Origin: Pipra filicauda
Taxonomy: Eukaryota; Chordata; Aves; Passeriformes; Pipridae
Assembly: GCF_003945595.2 (NCBI RefSeq)
Contig: NW_024104416.1
Location: 682,001 to 746,000, forward strand
DNA length: 64,000 nucleotides
Direction: 5' to 3'
Position 1 is the stretch's first letter; the number at the start of each line of letters is the position of its first letter. Below, in pieces: positions 34,138 through 46,900 of this stretch. A model generated the notes under the pieces. It saw only the letters and a program-made list of their open reading frames with translations. It was not told where the DNA came from and ran no database searches. Position numbers and translations under genes: made by a program.

Positions 34138-37100
34138 AGGTGAAAAAGAATTAGACTTTCTGATTGATACAGGAGCAACATTTTCAGTTTTAAATCAAGA
34201 ACTAGTACCAAAGAGTGATGAATTTGTACAAGTTGTGGGAGCAACAGGCCAACCAGAAAAAGCTTACTTCCTAAAACCTATTAAATACAAAATTGGAAAG
34301 CAAATGGGGATCCATCAATTTCTGTATTTACCAAATTCTCCAAAGCCTTTACTAGGAAGGGATTTACTGGAAAATTTGGGAGCCGTAATAAAATTCAACA
34401 AAGACAAACTCGAATTCCAGGTAAATGAAGAACAACTGATTGCAGCTTTAAGTTTGACAATCAGTTGCATAGAACCAAAACCTGAGGGTCGTAATATCAA
34501 ACGGATTATGAGCGAGGCATACCCATTGGTATGGGCCACTGATGTACCTGGAAAATCAAAACAAGCAACACCTATTGCTATTGAGCTTATACCTGGAGCA
34601 AGACCAGTGGTAAGAAAGCAGTACCCACTAAGACTAGAAGATAGGAAAGGGATTGAACCCATAATTAGAAAATTCTTAGAGTTAGGGTTATTAATAGAAT
34701 GTGAATCAGATTACAACACACCAATCCTGCCAGTTAAGAAACCAAATGGAACTTATAGACTGGTTCAAGATTTAAGAGCTGTGAATGCCATAACAAAAAC
34801 ACTACATCCAGTAGTAGCCAATCCTTACACACTCCTAACCAAGTTAAAAGACAATTTGATTTGGTTCACAGTATTGGATCTAAAAGACGCATTCTTTTGC
34901 CTTCCCTTAGCCCCTGAAAGCCAAAAGATTTTTGCCTTTGAATGGGAATCTGTGAACAAAGGGAGAAAGACTCAATTAACCTGGACAGTGTTACCTCAAG
35001 GCTATAAGAATAGCCCAACAATTTTTGGGAATCAATTGGCCAAAGAATTGGAACAATGGGAAAGGCCACAGGGAGATGGTACTCTTCTTCAATACGTAGA
35101 CGATCTATTAATAGCAACCAAGTCAGAAGAAGAGTGTGTTAAATGGACTATTTCTCTGTTGAATTTCTTGGGTTTAAGTGGATATCGAGTCTCTCAACAG
35201 AAAGCGCAGCTAGTACAAGAAAAAGTAGTATACCTGGGATATGAAATCTCCAGAGGACAACGATCCCTAGGAACAACAAGAAAAGAAGCCATCTGCCAGA
35301 TGCCCAAACCAGAAACGGTGAGAGACCTACGGGCCTTTCTGGGAATGACAGGTTGGTGCCGTTTATGGATCTACCAATATGGGGTACTCGCCAAGCCACT
35401 GTATGATTTATTAAAAGAAACTAAGAGTATCCTGGCCTGGACTCCCGAGGCAGAGGGAGCCTTTAAGAGACTGAAACAAGAACTCATGAGAGCCCCCGCT
35501 TTGGGTCTCCCTGATGTAACAAAACCATTCTGGCTGTTCTCTCATGAACGGCAAGGGATGGCTTTAGGAGTCTTGGCACAACAGTTGGGACCACACAAAA
35601 GAGCCGTGGCTTATTTCTCCAAACAGCTGGATGAAGTAAGCAAAGGATGGCCCAGCTGTTTGAAAGCGGTGGCCGCAGTGATCATAAACATAGAAGAGGC
35701 CAGAAAACTCACGATGGGCCAGAAAATGACTGTGTTAGTGTCCCACACTGTGTCTGCTGTATTAGAACAAAAGGGTGGTCATTGGTTGTCACCCTCCAGA
35801 TTCCTAAAGTATCAGGCAATCCTAGCTGAGTCAGATGACGTAACCATTCAAGTAACTAACATTGTGAATCCAGCATCATTTCTAGAAGGAAGAATGTCGG
35901 CAGAACCAATTGAGCATGACTGCCTGGAAACCATCGAAGCAGTCTACTCCAGTCGCCCGGATCTCAAAGAAGAGCCATTAGAAGATGCAGACAACTGGTT
36001 CTCGGACGGCAGTAGCTTCGTGAAGCAAGGAGTAAGGATGGCAGGCTATGCAGTAACCACAACGGAAGAGGTAATCAAATCAAATCCTTTACCTGCAGAA
36101 ACCTCAGCCCAAAAGGCAGAACTAATAGCTCTCACCCGAGCCCTGGAATTAGCAGAAGGCATACGAATTAATATTTGGACAGATTCTAAGTATGCCTTCT
36201 CCGTCGTGCATGCTCATGGGGCAATTTGGAAAGAAAGAGGACTGCTAACTGCTCAAGGGAAAACAGTCAAACATGCAGAAGAAATTCTACGATTGTTAGA
36301 AGCAGTCCAACTCCCAGCACAAGTGGCCATAATGCATTGCAAAGGACACCTGAAAGGTAACACTGTTCCAGAAATAGGAAATAGAAAAGCTGATGCAGAA
36401 GCTAAATTAGCTGCTGCAAGGACCAAAGAAGTGGTTGCAACAGCTCTAGTACCAGGGGAACTAGATACTAACTTCCAACCAGATTATCAGGACTCAGATC
36501 ATAGGTGGATTCAAAGGAACAAAGGCAAATTGTTAGATAATGGATGGGGTCAATTGGAAACAGGACAGCTAATAATACCAGAAAAATTAATGTGGCAATT
36601 CATAAAAATGGAACACGAGAAGGCGCATTGGAGTTTAGATCCACTTTATCAGTATTTACAAACTAGAATAGCGGGACCAAAATTATTCACTACCATAAAA
36701 CAGGTTACATCCCAGTGCGAACGATGCCTTAAGAATAACCCGAATACAGGGACCAAGATACACCAAGGAGCAATAGATCGAGGTAAATTCCCAGGTGAAG
36801 TATGGCAAATTGATTTCTCTGAACTCCCAAGAAAAGGGGGGTATCGGTATTTATTAGTACTAACTGATACATTTTCTGGGTGGCCTGAAGCATTCCCCTG
36901 CAGAACAAACAAAGAGAGAGAGGTAACTAAAGTCTTACTAAATGAAATTATACCACGGTTTGGGGTACCAAGAAGTATATCCTCAGACAGGGGTTCACAT
37001 TTCTGTGCGAAGGTTGTGAAAGCAATAAGCAAAGCACTGCAAATTAAATGGCAATTGCATACGCCCTACAGACCACAAGCCAGTGGGCAAGTAGAAAAGA

Positions 37101-37423
37101 TGAATCATCTCATTAAACAACAAATTGCTAAAATATGCCAAGAAACTAACTTACAGTGGTATCAAGCTTTGCCTATTGCTCTGATTAGATTGAGAGTCAA
37201 ACTTCGATCAAAAGAAAAGCTGAGCTCGTTTGAAATTCTGTATGGTAGACCTTATACTATGCAAATTGTGAATAGTGATGCTATAGACCAAATAGGTAAT
37301 CAATATATATATGATTATGTAATTGCTGTAGGGAAACATTTTGATAAAAACACCATGGTAGTAATAGAACACCAGCCCAAACAACCTAACTGTAAACTGC
37401 ATCCGTTTAACCCCGGTGATTGA
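34091..37423 (+). CDS. pol: pol: protease, reverse transcriptase, RNase H, integrase
   Basis: The frame is open from 34082 right after the gag TGA; residues are counted from the Met at 34091. Protease active site LIDTGAT with Asp26, and a later GRDLLENLG motif. Reverse transcriptase has LPQGYKNSP and YVDD at 335-338 (LLIA follows), the gammaretroviral form. RNase H has the SDGSS Asp at 639 and the TDSKYAF Asp at 698. Integrase has a zinc domain with His842, His846, Cys876 and Cys879, and catalytic Asp926, Asp966 and Glu1002 (35 residues between the last two). The product would process Gag-Pol, copy RNA into DNA and insert it. The frame stops at TGA 37421-37423 inside the integrase C-terminal domain, and the same frame stays open afterwards to 37594. 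Expression depends on readthrough of the upstream TGA. All catalytic residues I looked for are present; activity is unproven. Confidence 0.93.
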   Translation: MSRSLADPLVKMELGEGEKELDFLIDTGATFSVLNQELVPKSDEFVQVVGATGQPEKAYFLKPIKYKIGKQMGIHQFLYLPNSPKPLLGRDLLENLGAVIKFNKDKLEFQVNEEQLIAALSLTISCIEPKPEGRNIKRIMSEAYPLVWATDVPGKSKQATPIAIELIPGARPVVRKQYPLRLEDRKGIEPIIRKFLELGLLIECESDYNTPILPVKKPNGTYRLVQDLRAVNAITKTLHPVVANPYTLLTKLKDNLIWFTVLDLKDAFFCLPLAPESQKIFAFEWESVNKGRKTQLTWTVLPQGYKNSPTIFGNQLAKELEQWERPQGDGTLLQYVDDLLIATKSEEECVKWTISLLNFLGLSGYRVSQQKAQLVQEKVVYLGYEISRGQRSLGTTRKEAICQMPKPETVRDLRAFLGMTGWCRLWIYQYGVLAKPLYDLLKETKSILAWTPEAEGAFKRLKQELMRAPALGLPDVTKPFWLFSHERQGMALGVLAQQLGPHKRAVAYFSKQLDEVSKGWPSCLKAVAAVIINIEEARKLTMGQKMTVLVSHTVSAVLEQKGGHWLSPSRFLKYQAILAESDDVTIQVTNIVNPASFLEGRMSAEPIEHDCLETIEAVYSSRPDLKEEPLEDADNWFSDGSSFVKQGVRMAGYAVTTTEEVIKSNPLPAETSAQKAELIALTRALELAEGIRINIWTDSKYAFSVVHAHGAIWKERGLLTAQGKTVKHAEEILRLLEAVQLPAQVAIMHCKGHLKGNTVPEIGNRKADAEAKLAAARTKEVVATALVPGELDTNFQPDYQDSDHRWIQRNKGKLLDNGWGQLETGQLIIPEKLMWQFIKMEHEKAHWSLDPLYQYLQTRIAGPKLFTTIKQVTSQCERCLKNNPNTGTKIHQGAIDRGKFPGEVWQIDFSELPRKGGYRYLLVLTDTFSGWPEAFPCRTNKEREVTKVLLNEIIPRFGVPRSISSDRGSHFCAKVVKAISKALQIKWQLHTPYRPQASGQVEKMNHLIKQQIAKICQETNLQWYQALPIALIRLRVKLRSKEKLSSFEILYGRPYTMQIVNSDAIDQIGNQYIYDYVIAVGKHFDKNTMVVIEHQPKQPNCKLHPFNPGD

Positions 37424-37594
37424 GTGTATATTAAGAATCTTTTAGGAAAACCCCTACAAGAGAAGTGGGAGGAACCTTTCCAAGTGCTGCTGACCACCTT
37501 CACCACAGTGAGGATCAAGGAGCGACCTACATGGATTCACTATTCTCGAGTCAAGAGAGCTCCAGGAGATAAGCAGGAAGACCCAACATCATGA
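37424..37594 (+). pseudogene. pol: pol 3' remnant: integrase C-terminal tail after premature TGA
   Basis: It is in the same frame as pol, beginning directly after the TGA at 37421-37423 and open for 56 codons to TGA 37592-37594. It encodes VYIKNLLG, then a WEEPFQVLLTT segment and WIHYSRVKRAP. This is the SH3-like DNA-binding tail expected at the end of a gammaretroviral integrase. The premature stop therefore cuts about 57 residues from pol. The final stop overlaps the env start in ATGA. Confidence 0.8.
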
Positions 37595-39767
37595 ATCCGA
37601 CTCCCTTCCAAACCCTTTCAACACTGACCATTGGACTCTTGATAAGTACTGTTTTATCCCAAAACCCTACTCCAGAAGGGCCATAGTCTAGTGCACGCAC
37701 ACTACCACGCTCTGAGGAAAACCCAGATTTTGAGGTTTACGTTTTACATAATAATCAACCTTATACGATAGATGAATGGGATAGCAGAACCCATTTCATA
37801 GCACAAAAGAGAGACCAAATTCAAGTAGGGTGCCAAGAGGTCGAGGCTTTAATGGGAAAAACAGATAAACTAGTATTGACAATTGAATTTTGGCAAGAAG
37901 CCTCTAGACAGAATTTAATCACTTATAGCCAAGTAAAAGATGAAGAGCCCATTGTTTAGATTCAATGGAAAAGGACCAGTCTCATGTCAATGAGATGGTA
38001 TTGAAGGAGGTGGAGCACAGTGTGAAATTATATTCAAGCTAGATCAATCGATATCGTTTTCATGTAGCAGGGAAGCCAAGATTCTTGAACCCATTGGTGA
38101 ACAAGGCATTGTAACTGGTAGAACCTTTAAGCGAGTCATTAGACTAGCAACAGACTCAATCGTGAGCCCGTCTCGTGAAACCACTCCACCTTTAGAATGT
38201 AAAAAGATACATAATTTAACCTTTATAGGGCCTCAAGCAATAAGACAATTGAACGAACTAAAGCTGTTGTTAGATCCTACATATTCTCTGAACAAAGTAC
38301 AGATAAACATTCAGACAGACATTACACATTTACAGAAAGATTGTCAACCGTTTATACAGCAAAGCCTCAAAGGCTGGAATGCCTGGTTAACAACTAGGTC
38401 ATACCGCAAACAAACACAAAGAGATATAAGTAGATGGGTTGGCACGCGGTTTGGCATATTAAACACTATAGACCAAGAAGTATTAGTGAATAAGTTAAGT
38501 ACCGTCACTTCTAATTTGGGAAAGCTTTAAGCTCATCTATGCTAACTTTAACAGAGACACAATCATTGGTAGTCAGATTGATGACCTTAGTAGCCAACCA
38601 CACTGCTGAAGATTTTGTTAAAATTGCTGACTATACTGGAGATATTAGCAAAGAAATTGCACTTGCTATCCAGTGTGTTCAGACACAACAATGGATACAA
38701 TCAGTAGCAGCAGGAATATTAAGAGAGGGAATGTCAGGCATACTGCCTCAAGAAATAAGAGAAACAATACTAAGAGATAGCTCCACTACACGATTTGAAA
38801 AAGACCACCAGGCTTAGTGACAACTAGTTAACTTTATTTATGATCCACAACAGGAACACATTGAAACCTATGTCCTTACTATTAGTGCCGCAGAAGAAAG
38901 AGCTATATTTCCTGTTTTAACATTAGGAACTATGCTTCAGAATGTCATTGTCAAACCTGTGGACCATAACGTTTGGGCAAATTATGATAGTACTAAGAAC
39001 AAGTGGCAATCAATTAGTACAGAAGCATGTATTCCTAAAGGACAATTAGGTTATATCTGCGAAAATGCCATTGTAGAAGCTGAGGACCTATGCTTAGATG
39101 CTGAGGACAGTGTACGCACTTTTGAAATGCTTCCGCACAATGGAGCACGATCACAAGTATTCTATATAGGGAATGGATGCGCTTGCATTAGAACCGCTTG
39201 TAATGATGTTACCATAGATAATTGTCATGAAGTGACTAACGATACTAACTTTTGCATATGCAACTTCACAAAAGTCATAGGTTGTGACTTTAACTACACT
39301 GCTCCCATAACTACACAGCAGTTAATCGAAACTAAGTATACTTTATATCATGAGATACCCAAGCTAAAGATAGGTATAGATACTAAACTTCTCAAAGAAA
39401 TGATCATACATCCTGAAGTGGAGAAGCTAGTTCAAAAAGTGAACCAAACAACTCAACGCATGTTGTGGCAGGTAGAGCATAATTCAAAAGTATAAAAAAT
39501 ATCCTGACAAAAGTCGCACAAGTAGGTCAACATCACTGGTGGGATATCTTCACAGGATACTCCCCAACAGCAACACAAGTCTTTCACTACCTGATACACC
39601 CAGTGCTAATTATAACCATGGCTATGCTCCTGTTAACTCTTATGAATATATGCCTGTAGTGTAAGTTAAAGTCCATAGTCAAAAGAACCCAAATAATCTG
39701 GGCGATGGTAAAAGCGTATCAGCGCCCTTTAGGATTAGAACTTGACGAAAGAATTCGTAAGTTTTAG
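37591..39767 (+). pseudogene. env: env, broken by stops and frame changes
   Basis: The ATG at 37591 overlaps the pol end and begins a hydrophobic signal-peptide-like segment, which stops at TAG 37684-37686. The frame then continues to TAG 37957-37959. After a frame change, further pieces are 38162-38530, then 38539-38817 (ending TAG, immediately followed by TGA), then the same frame open from 38821 to TAA 39493-39495. After another frame change a membrane-spanning stretch (about 39585-39656) ends at TAG 39657-39659, with a cytoplasmic-tail-like frame to TAG 39765-39767. Position, signal peptide and membrane anchor identify it as env. I could not find the usual gammaretroviral transmembrane cysteine motif (CX6CC), and I do not recognise the subfamily. 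No functional envelope can be made from this copy. Confidence 0.8.
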
Positions 39768-39779
39768 AAAAGGGGGGAA
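39766..39779 (+). other. Polypurine tract
   Basis: AGAAAAGGGGGGAA abuts the TGAAG that opens the 3' LTR. It is the expected plus-strand DNA primer during reverse transcription. Confidence 0.92.
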
Positions 39780-40466
39780 TGAAGCCAGGTAACACCTGAG
39801 AAGTGAATTTAGTAAAGCAATGTAAGGATTAGAAGAGTTAAGCACAAATGCAGGCTTTCAGCAAAGCACATAGAGCTCAGTATTAGGAAACAGTGGAGGC
39901 AATAAATCCACTAGGATACAGGACACTTTGACATGAGGGAACATGGGCATGAACAGAGAGAACTAGAAATGCTAGCACACACAAAAAAGGACATATGGAA
40001 GAAAACAAAGGGAGATAAGAAAAGGGACAAGCCAAGAAATCAGGAACTTCTGCCAGACACTGGAAATCCCTGCCAAATGCACGAGGAAACTACCCAAATT
40101 AGGGAAGGTTCAAAAGTTTAAGAGGAGGATGATGGTGAGGACAGCAGGTTCATGATGAAGGAAGAACGGAACGACCACCAAAGTTCTCCCCAAATTGAAG
40201 ACCACGCCTCTAACTCCGCCTCAACTCCGCCTGTTATGAATATTAAAAGTAGATGTTGCAATGTAATGAATATTCATAATATGTGATGTAATTGCTTAGC
40301 AAAAAGTGTATAAAAGCTCAAATTGTAAGTTCCTCGGGGAAGCGGTTTGTCCAGGGCGACCTGGCCGCTTCCCGGCCGTGAAAATAAATACCTCCTGCTT
40401 ATAGACTGAAAACTCTGTCTCTGAGCAGTCTCTTTACGCCTTCTTTGGGGCATAAATTTGGCATCA
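39780..40466 (+). repeat. 3' LTR
   Basis: 687 bp, the same as 30976-31662 in a base-by-base reading by eye. TATA box at 40309-40316, R hairpin at 40337-40373, AATAAA at 40383-40388. It ends GGCATCA before the GTGG target duplication. Confidence 0.95.
40383..40388 (+). terminator. Poly(A) signal of the proviral transcript
   Basis: AATAAA in the 3' LTR, ten bases after the R hairpin. Cleavage would be expected shortly downstream. Confidence 0.75.
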
Positions 40467-40470
40467 GTGG
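40467..40470. repeat. Target-site duplication, right copy (GTGG)
   Basis: It matches 30972-30975 across the provirus. Confidence 0.85.
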
Positions 40471-40659
40471 CACTCACAGTTGTTAGAGAGTTTATTTCTG
40501 CCTTTAATCCACAATGTCAAAGACCACACTAAAAATCTTGCTGTTTAAAACCATAAACATCTCTGACTTCCCAGTTCATGGCCAGGATTATACTCTTCCT
40601 TTTTAGATATCAACTGATAAAAGATAAAATCTCTTCTTTCTCACTCAGATGAGGTTTAG

Positions 40660-40758
40660 GGGACCATCGAATCCCAGAATGGTCTGGGTTGGAAGGATCT
40701 TAAAGATCATCTCATTCCAACCCCTGCCACGGGCAGGGACACCTTCCACTAGACCAAG
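40660..40758 (-). mobile_element. CR1 LINE fragment, 3' end, antisense
   Basis: ATCGAATCCCAGAATGGTCT is followed by GATCATCTCATTCCAACCCC and GGGCAGGGACACCTTCCACT. It is the reverse complement of the CR1 3' end, about 190 bp beyond the provirus, and is truncated. Confidence 0.88.
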
Positions 40759-43700
40759 TTTTTGCTCAAATACTGTTATACACCACGAAATTTTATCCCA
40801 GCTGTCAGATGAGGAAATCCCTTGGAGGTTCCTAATCAGATTTTTATTGCAAAATTTAAATCATTGTCCCCTGCACTCGAAATTGAGCAGATGAATAAAG
40901 GGATTTTCACCTCAACTTGCTTTTAACTAATTGCAGAGGTTGATTATGTTTCTTTAACTGTGCTGACAGAGCTTCATAGAGGCTCCACACTTTTGACAGG
41001 CACAGAGTTCTCAGAATCCTGAGGAGCCACAGCTGAAACAGAGGTTCTTGCTACTCATCTGGAAAGCCATAAATGCAAGAAAAAAAGCAATGTTTCCTTT
41101 TTCCTCAGCAAGACAATGCTCAGTACTAAAATACACCCAGAGTCATAACACAGCCAACACAGATTTTTTATATGAAGAAATTCGATGGCCTTGTAATCTA
41201 AATAAAGGATGTATAAAATATTATTTATGTGAGTGATTCACTAGTAAAAGTTTTGTTTAAGCCCAGAAGGTGCTTGAACAAAACACCTTTCTTGTGCTCT
41301 GAAGGTGAAATGCTCTTGTGTTATGTAATAAACCTCTATAGCACCAACAAGAAAATGCATTTGAAACAAAAAAATTACTTTCTACTGCATGCTACTGTAT
41401 GGGGGAGTAAGGAAAAATCCAATCTCAAGACAATTTTCTGAAACCAGAAAGAAAACAATGCAATTGCTAAGAAAGCAATCAGACACTTCTTTTTTTATGC
41501 TACCTGTCTTGATTTTTAATAGCAACAGCTCTATCTCTCAAGACACTGTTTGATACCAAATATAATTTGTTTTTTCCTGAGTTCAAAGAACTTAAATTGT
41601 TTCTTTTAGAATGTAAAACAAACAAAAAAAAAAAGAAAAGAAAAATGTAATTTATATTTAAGATATGCAAGGAGGGAAAAAACCCACATGTATTGAAATT
41701 GTAAAATCTATTTTCTGTTTTCTCTACAGACAAAATGGGGGAGTGATAATATGTCTAACTAGTCTTAAATGTAAAGGTATTTTATATTTTTTCTTACCCT
41801 GTTAACAGGAGAGCTAAAATTACGTGGGATCATGGGTCATATTGAAAAGCACCAGGCAGGGAAGAAAATGTGACTGATATTGCTTCACACTAATGCCCAT
41901 CTTATTTCATTGTGGAAACCACCAGTGACTGGCATTTCTGGAGAAGAATATTCAATTTACAATTTACACAATCCTGAATTCTATTTGTATCCATGACCTT
42001 GAGAAAGGGATGACCTGCAATCAGGTCAAAGTTTCAGTTTCTAAATTTTAGTTTCAAAAAATACTGATGAATTTTCCTTTCATTTCCACAAAACACATTT
42101 TGGCTTTTGAGCCTTAATGGCTTTTGTGATACCATACATTATTAACTGAAATAGTAAACAATCTGGAAGTAATGATGGCTGTTTATTGCTGAGAGGCATT
42201 TTTATTAGTAGACTGAATGTAATACATCTTTTCACTTCAGAAAGATGACACACCTGAATGTTATCTCTTATGACGCTCAAAAAAATGTAATAATTAACCC
42301 CCCAAAATTTTAAAATCATACTTAAAATGAATAAAACTTTGTTTGCTGGTGCCCTCATTCATCTGAATAGAGTATTAACTGCTAAATATGTTTCTCTACT
42401 CTAACACATAGCATTATATCACAGATATTTTTCAAAATATTTTAATTACAAAATTGAAATTTTAAATGCTCCAGTGCCATGATGTCTCTGCATGAGGCCA
42501 TCACATTCCCAGTTTTTGATCTTGGCTCATCTATGATGCTCAACAAGATATTTCCTCCCTGAAGATTAGAGATTTCCACCTATTCCTCCCTTTCTCATGT
42601 ACCACTCAGTGCCTCCCAGTCCTGGGCATGAAAGGATCTCAGAAGAACAGAACTGCAGATGTTGTAGCTCTGCTGCCAGCAGTGATGCAATCCTATAGAC
42701 ATCTCCATGCTAGGAAACATGAATTTTGGGGTGATTAGGTTTGGGCATTTGGTGGATTACTGCACAATATAGACTGCAGGCTAATGTTTGTTTTCACTGT
42801 GCTCCCAGAAATCCCGTTCAGGAGGAAAAGGACTAAGCCCCTGACCTAGCAAAGTCCTAACAACGAATTAATATGAAAACATAGGCAGTCACAATTATTA
42901 AATTAGCATGTGTGAGGAGTATAATGGCCCTTCTAAGTAATGGAGTCACTGTGTTTAATGGCTATCAATTAAACAAATGGAGCCCAAAGCATAAACAGGT
43001 ATTTGGTGCCAGTGCTGCCCCCCCGGTGTGTGCACACGCTGCTGACACTGCTGCTCACACGGGCAACTCCAGGCAGGGGGAGCAAAGATGCACTCAAAGT
43101 ACCAAGTGGCTGCTGAGGCAAACACAAGAAGCACTTAACTTCTGATCCCCGGGTAATTAAATTGATTAGAAATGCAGACTTGCAGCTTCTCAAGCCTGCA
43201 GTGACCCAGGAAGGACCTCTCAGTCAGTGCAAGTCAGGCACCCTCGTGCCTTCGGGCGGTGGGGTCAGTGCTACAGGCAGCATTTTTTCCTTCCTGTGTG
43301 TTATTTGATAAATAATATATGCAAGCCTAATTCTGCTCAGACTATGACAAAGCTGTTTGACAGTGTTTGCTTTCTAGAAATGTGGTTACTGCTTTTTGTC
43401 AGCAAAATAAAGCTATGTGGGGAATCTACTTTTCCCGGTTAAGAAAAAGCTGTAGCGGATACAGAGCGAAGAGGGGCACTCTAAATGCAAAAGAAAAATG
43501 GAAATTATGCAAACAGCATGACTGAAGGAGAATGAGGAAGAAGTGCAGGGCAAGCTTATATTGCATATGTAAAAAAATGGCAACACATATATCACTGGTG
43601 ATGTAAAAAACTAATCACCAGCCTCTGCTCTCACACACTGCGGTTCTCCAAGCTGGAGTGTACTAATTTCAGTTGTCGTGGTCCCTGTCCCTTCCATAGG

Positions 43701-43823
43701 GACATAGTGGGCTCTCAGGTCTAGGAGTGATCAAGTGTTGCAGTTTTAACCAGTTGAATAGGCAGGTGTTTGATTTATTCTCCACAGGAAAACTTTTCCT
43801 GTAATGTTTTTCCCTCCACTAAA
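40759..43823. other. Non-coding AT-rich sequence
   Basis: No gene recognised. The stretch around 43010-43270 is more GC-rich than its surroundings and includes homeodomain-like TAATTAAATTGATTAG (43153-43168). It could be a conserved non-coding element, but nothing in the single sequence proves it. Confidence 0.45.
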
Positions 43824-43975
43824 CCAGGTCGCTCAGATCTCCATTCAGCCTGGCCTTGAACACTTTCCACAGCTTCTCTGGGCAACCTGTGCCAAGGTCT
43901 CACCACCCTCACAGGGAAGAATTTCTTCCCAATATTCAATCTAAACCTATTTTGTCAGAGGTTTCAGGGCCTGAC
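43824..43975 (-). mobile_element. CR1 LINE fragment, antisense, both ends truncated
   Basis: AGCCTGGCCTTGAACACTTT is followed by CCACAGCTTCTCTGGGCAAC and CACCCTCACAGGGAAGAATT, matching the internal part of the other antisense copies. The terminal TCATAGAATC end is missing. Confidence 0.85.
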
Positions 43976-46900
43976 ATTCAACCTTTTCATAACTCAAAAT
44001 CTCTCAGAGCCATTGCCTTGATACTGTCAGTGGTACATTTTGACTTAATCTTCCCATTTATTAAGAAAAAAAAAAAAAAGAAAATAGTTAAGAACCCAGA
44101 GAGGGTATAAATTGTTTTATTTCTAATGTGGTTTTATAGCTCCAGCTTGTATTCCTCACTCCCTGACATTTTGCAAGTCATATGGTGTTTCCTCAGGGAA
44201 AGTAAATCAGCTGCTCTCCTGGAGTGCAAGCTTCCTAATACACACCAAAAAAGTGCTTTGTTTGAGAGGAAAAGTACTGTACAGTTGTTATGGCAACTGG
44301 ATTTTAAAAGGCAGTGCATAGTTTTGAGGGGCATCTGCTTAATTCCAAAACAAATTCTTCACCCCAGCTGCCCTGGAAGGAATGATTTTACCAGTCTCTC
44401 CCAGATGCAGAGTGACTTCCAGCCCAGCAGCTCAGCACGGCTCCCACTGGCTCCTCGGGAAGATGATCCCTGGATTTCAGCTGGAAGAGTCACTGTTTAT
44501 GAGCCACGAGACTCCTCACTTGGGTCTCAGTTCTGTGACATAAAGGGTCAATAATTGCAAGTCTGGCTGAGGCAGTGGGGGCTGGAAAATTTAATAGTGC
44601 CTGGCAGAAACAGACTGTTCTCTCTCCTTCCTGGACAGACATACAGGAATAAGTTTCAGTGCAGGTATAAAGTCCTGTACAAATAAGGAAAAAGCATAAA
44701 TAGAAATCCACCTGGCATTGGATGTGTGTGACAGGGGCTGGAAATTGCAGTGCTGATTGTGGTTGTCACCGGGCTGTCAGAAACTTTAATCTGAAGCTGT
44801 GAACTAGGAATTAAAGTTCTTTCGTGTTTTTAAGTAGGTCTCTAGTGCTTGGATCACCTATAATTGGCAACATTGGCTTGCAGTGGTCATCACTGTGTGT
44901 AGGTTTATGAATTTTCAACATTATACAGATGAAGTTTTGGGGATTTTTTTTTTGGAAATGTGCACCACTGCATATGAAACATATAAATGCATAAAGACAA
45001 AATTACAAATGAAAAATATTCGTGTTAGTGAGCATCTATTACAAGACTAATGGCTTTGTATGGAAAAAACATTGTCAGCCAAGTAACAAAAATGTCATCC
45101 AAGGACTCAGAACGGCAGCTACAGACTCAGGATTCCCAAACTTACAGGGGATACACAGATGTACTAAGTGGTTCTTCCAAAGGGGCACTCACCATCAGGC
45201 ACAGACTGGTGTAAAATAAAACAGACAAAAGAACTGAACATCCCCAGAGTCACACAACAGATTAAATTCAATAATGATTAGCTAACTTCTGAAAGCTAAC
45301 TCTTTTAGTGAATGAGATCCAAAAATACAAATCCTTCTGTATCTTGTCACAACACCAATGGTTGAAATACTGTGTAACAACAATCAGAAGAAGAAAAACT
45401 AAGTCTGGAATCAAGTCAAGACTTCAAAATAAGAGGCCTTTGATGATGCATTGCATTGCAGCTGCTAAAACTACAGATGCTTCTCAGCAGGTACTGTAAG
45501 TGCAAAATTTGTGGTTTGCATTCAAAAATCTAAAAGTCCTACAAATGTACAAGTGATTAACTGCAGCAAAGCACTGGTGTTTGTACTGGGAAAAATAATA
45601 GAGAATCAACAGGTCTGAATAAGCCCTCTAGAAGGGATTACTTATGTGGCTACTCCAGGCACTTTTCACTCCTTTTTAAGGCTGTCTTTCTCTTTCCAAG
45701 GCTGTTTTGATAGATGGGCATCAGAGGTGTCTGTTTACACACCTCAACAGCGTGCACCTTTAAACACCTCTAAATTATAGGTCGTTTATAGCTCCTGCCA
45801 ACTCCCTGCACCTGCACTGAGCCCAGCCAGACTCACAGAAGGAGCAATTGTACCTTCACAGATGCATCTTAACATTAAAGTCCTTTTCAGCGACACGACC
45901 CTGGAGCCTTGTCCAGACAAGCTCACTTGAGCTTTACCCAGATGGTGGCCATTTGCTTGGGCTTCATTTATTCCTATTCCCTGGATTCCCTGGAGCTGGG
46001 GCAGGCTGCCAGCTGGCAGAGCCTCGCAGACTTTTGCTGCAGAGATTACACATCTTCATCACTGCACAGCAGAGAAAGCAATGACAGTTCTAAACCTGCC
46101 AGTGTTTGCATCGTTTTCCTGCTTAACTTACTGTGTACAAGCTTGTTTTGTGCCTGAAATTAATATGTGTGTACATTAATAAACAGTCAGAAAAGAACTG
46201 CTGCAAGAGCAGGAAGGAGCTGCCCTGAATTAACAGGATGCAGGTGTTGCCATCTAAGCCTAAAATAAAGATCAAAACTCTGCAAGAAACTAGTGCAGGA
46301 TAAAAGTATCAGCTGGGAATGATATGAAGAAATAATCAAATCTTTCAGCAGATCCTTGTCCTAACTACCTAAGCAAATTAATAAGAACCTTTTTCATTTT
46401 AAAGTATTCTACTAGTAGTAAATAGATGAATGAAAGCTACAAAGCTACAAGCAAGAGTTTTTATTTAAAACTTCACAAGGTGCAATATTCTGTGTGTTAG
46501 CAGGGATGCAGGACAAACAGGCAGTGCTGTAACATGAAACCGAGACATTTCAAGTTGGAAATTTTTACCAGTGTGTAATTGCAACTGTATATTTCACCTT
46601 CTGCAATACAGGACCTATATCCCTAAAAGATTTATAGGTATGCCATTCACTAAATGTTATTAGTCCAACATGCTGAGTTCACTGTCACCACACAATTGCA
46701 TTACTATCCTGGCTCTTTCCTTAAGATAACACCTGTTATATATACAACCCACTGAGCTATGGCCAGGTTTGTAATGAAATAATAATAATAAAAATAACAA
46801 TAATCACCTACTTAAAACACACATCTAAAGACAACTTAAATATTACACAAGGCATACACTAACAAATATAACACACGTCTGGTAGGTTGTAAAGCCCTGG

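Larger units (their letters stand above)
30976..40466 (+). mobile_element. Class I (gammaretrovirus-like) endogenous retrovirus, full LTR-to-LTR provirus
   Basis: Order on the + strand: 5' LTR, primer-binding site, leader with a hairpin array and long poly-A, gag 3' remnant, TGA readthrough signal, pol, broken env, polypurine tract, 3' LTR. The LTRs have the same length (687 bp) and I found no difference between them by eye. With the GTGG target duplication this points to a young insertion. Pol motifs, a single CCHC zinc knuckle, in-frame gag-TGA-pol and the 4-bp duplication all agree with the gammaretroviral group. Gag lacks most of its 5' part, env carries several stops and frame changes, and pol has one late stop, so this copy cannot make a full set of proteins. 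Its family name is not known to me. Mobilisation with help from another copy is an inference. Confidence 0.95.
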
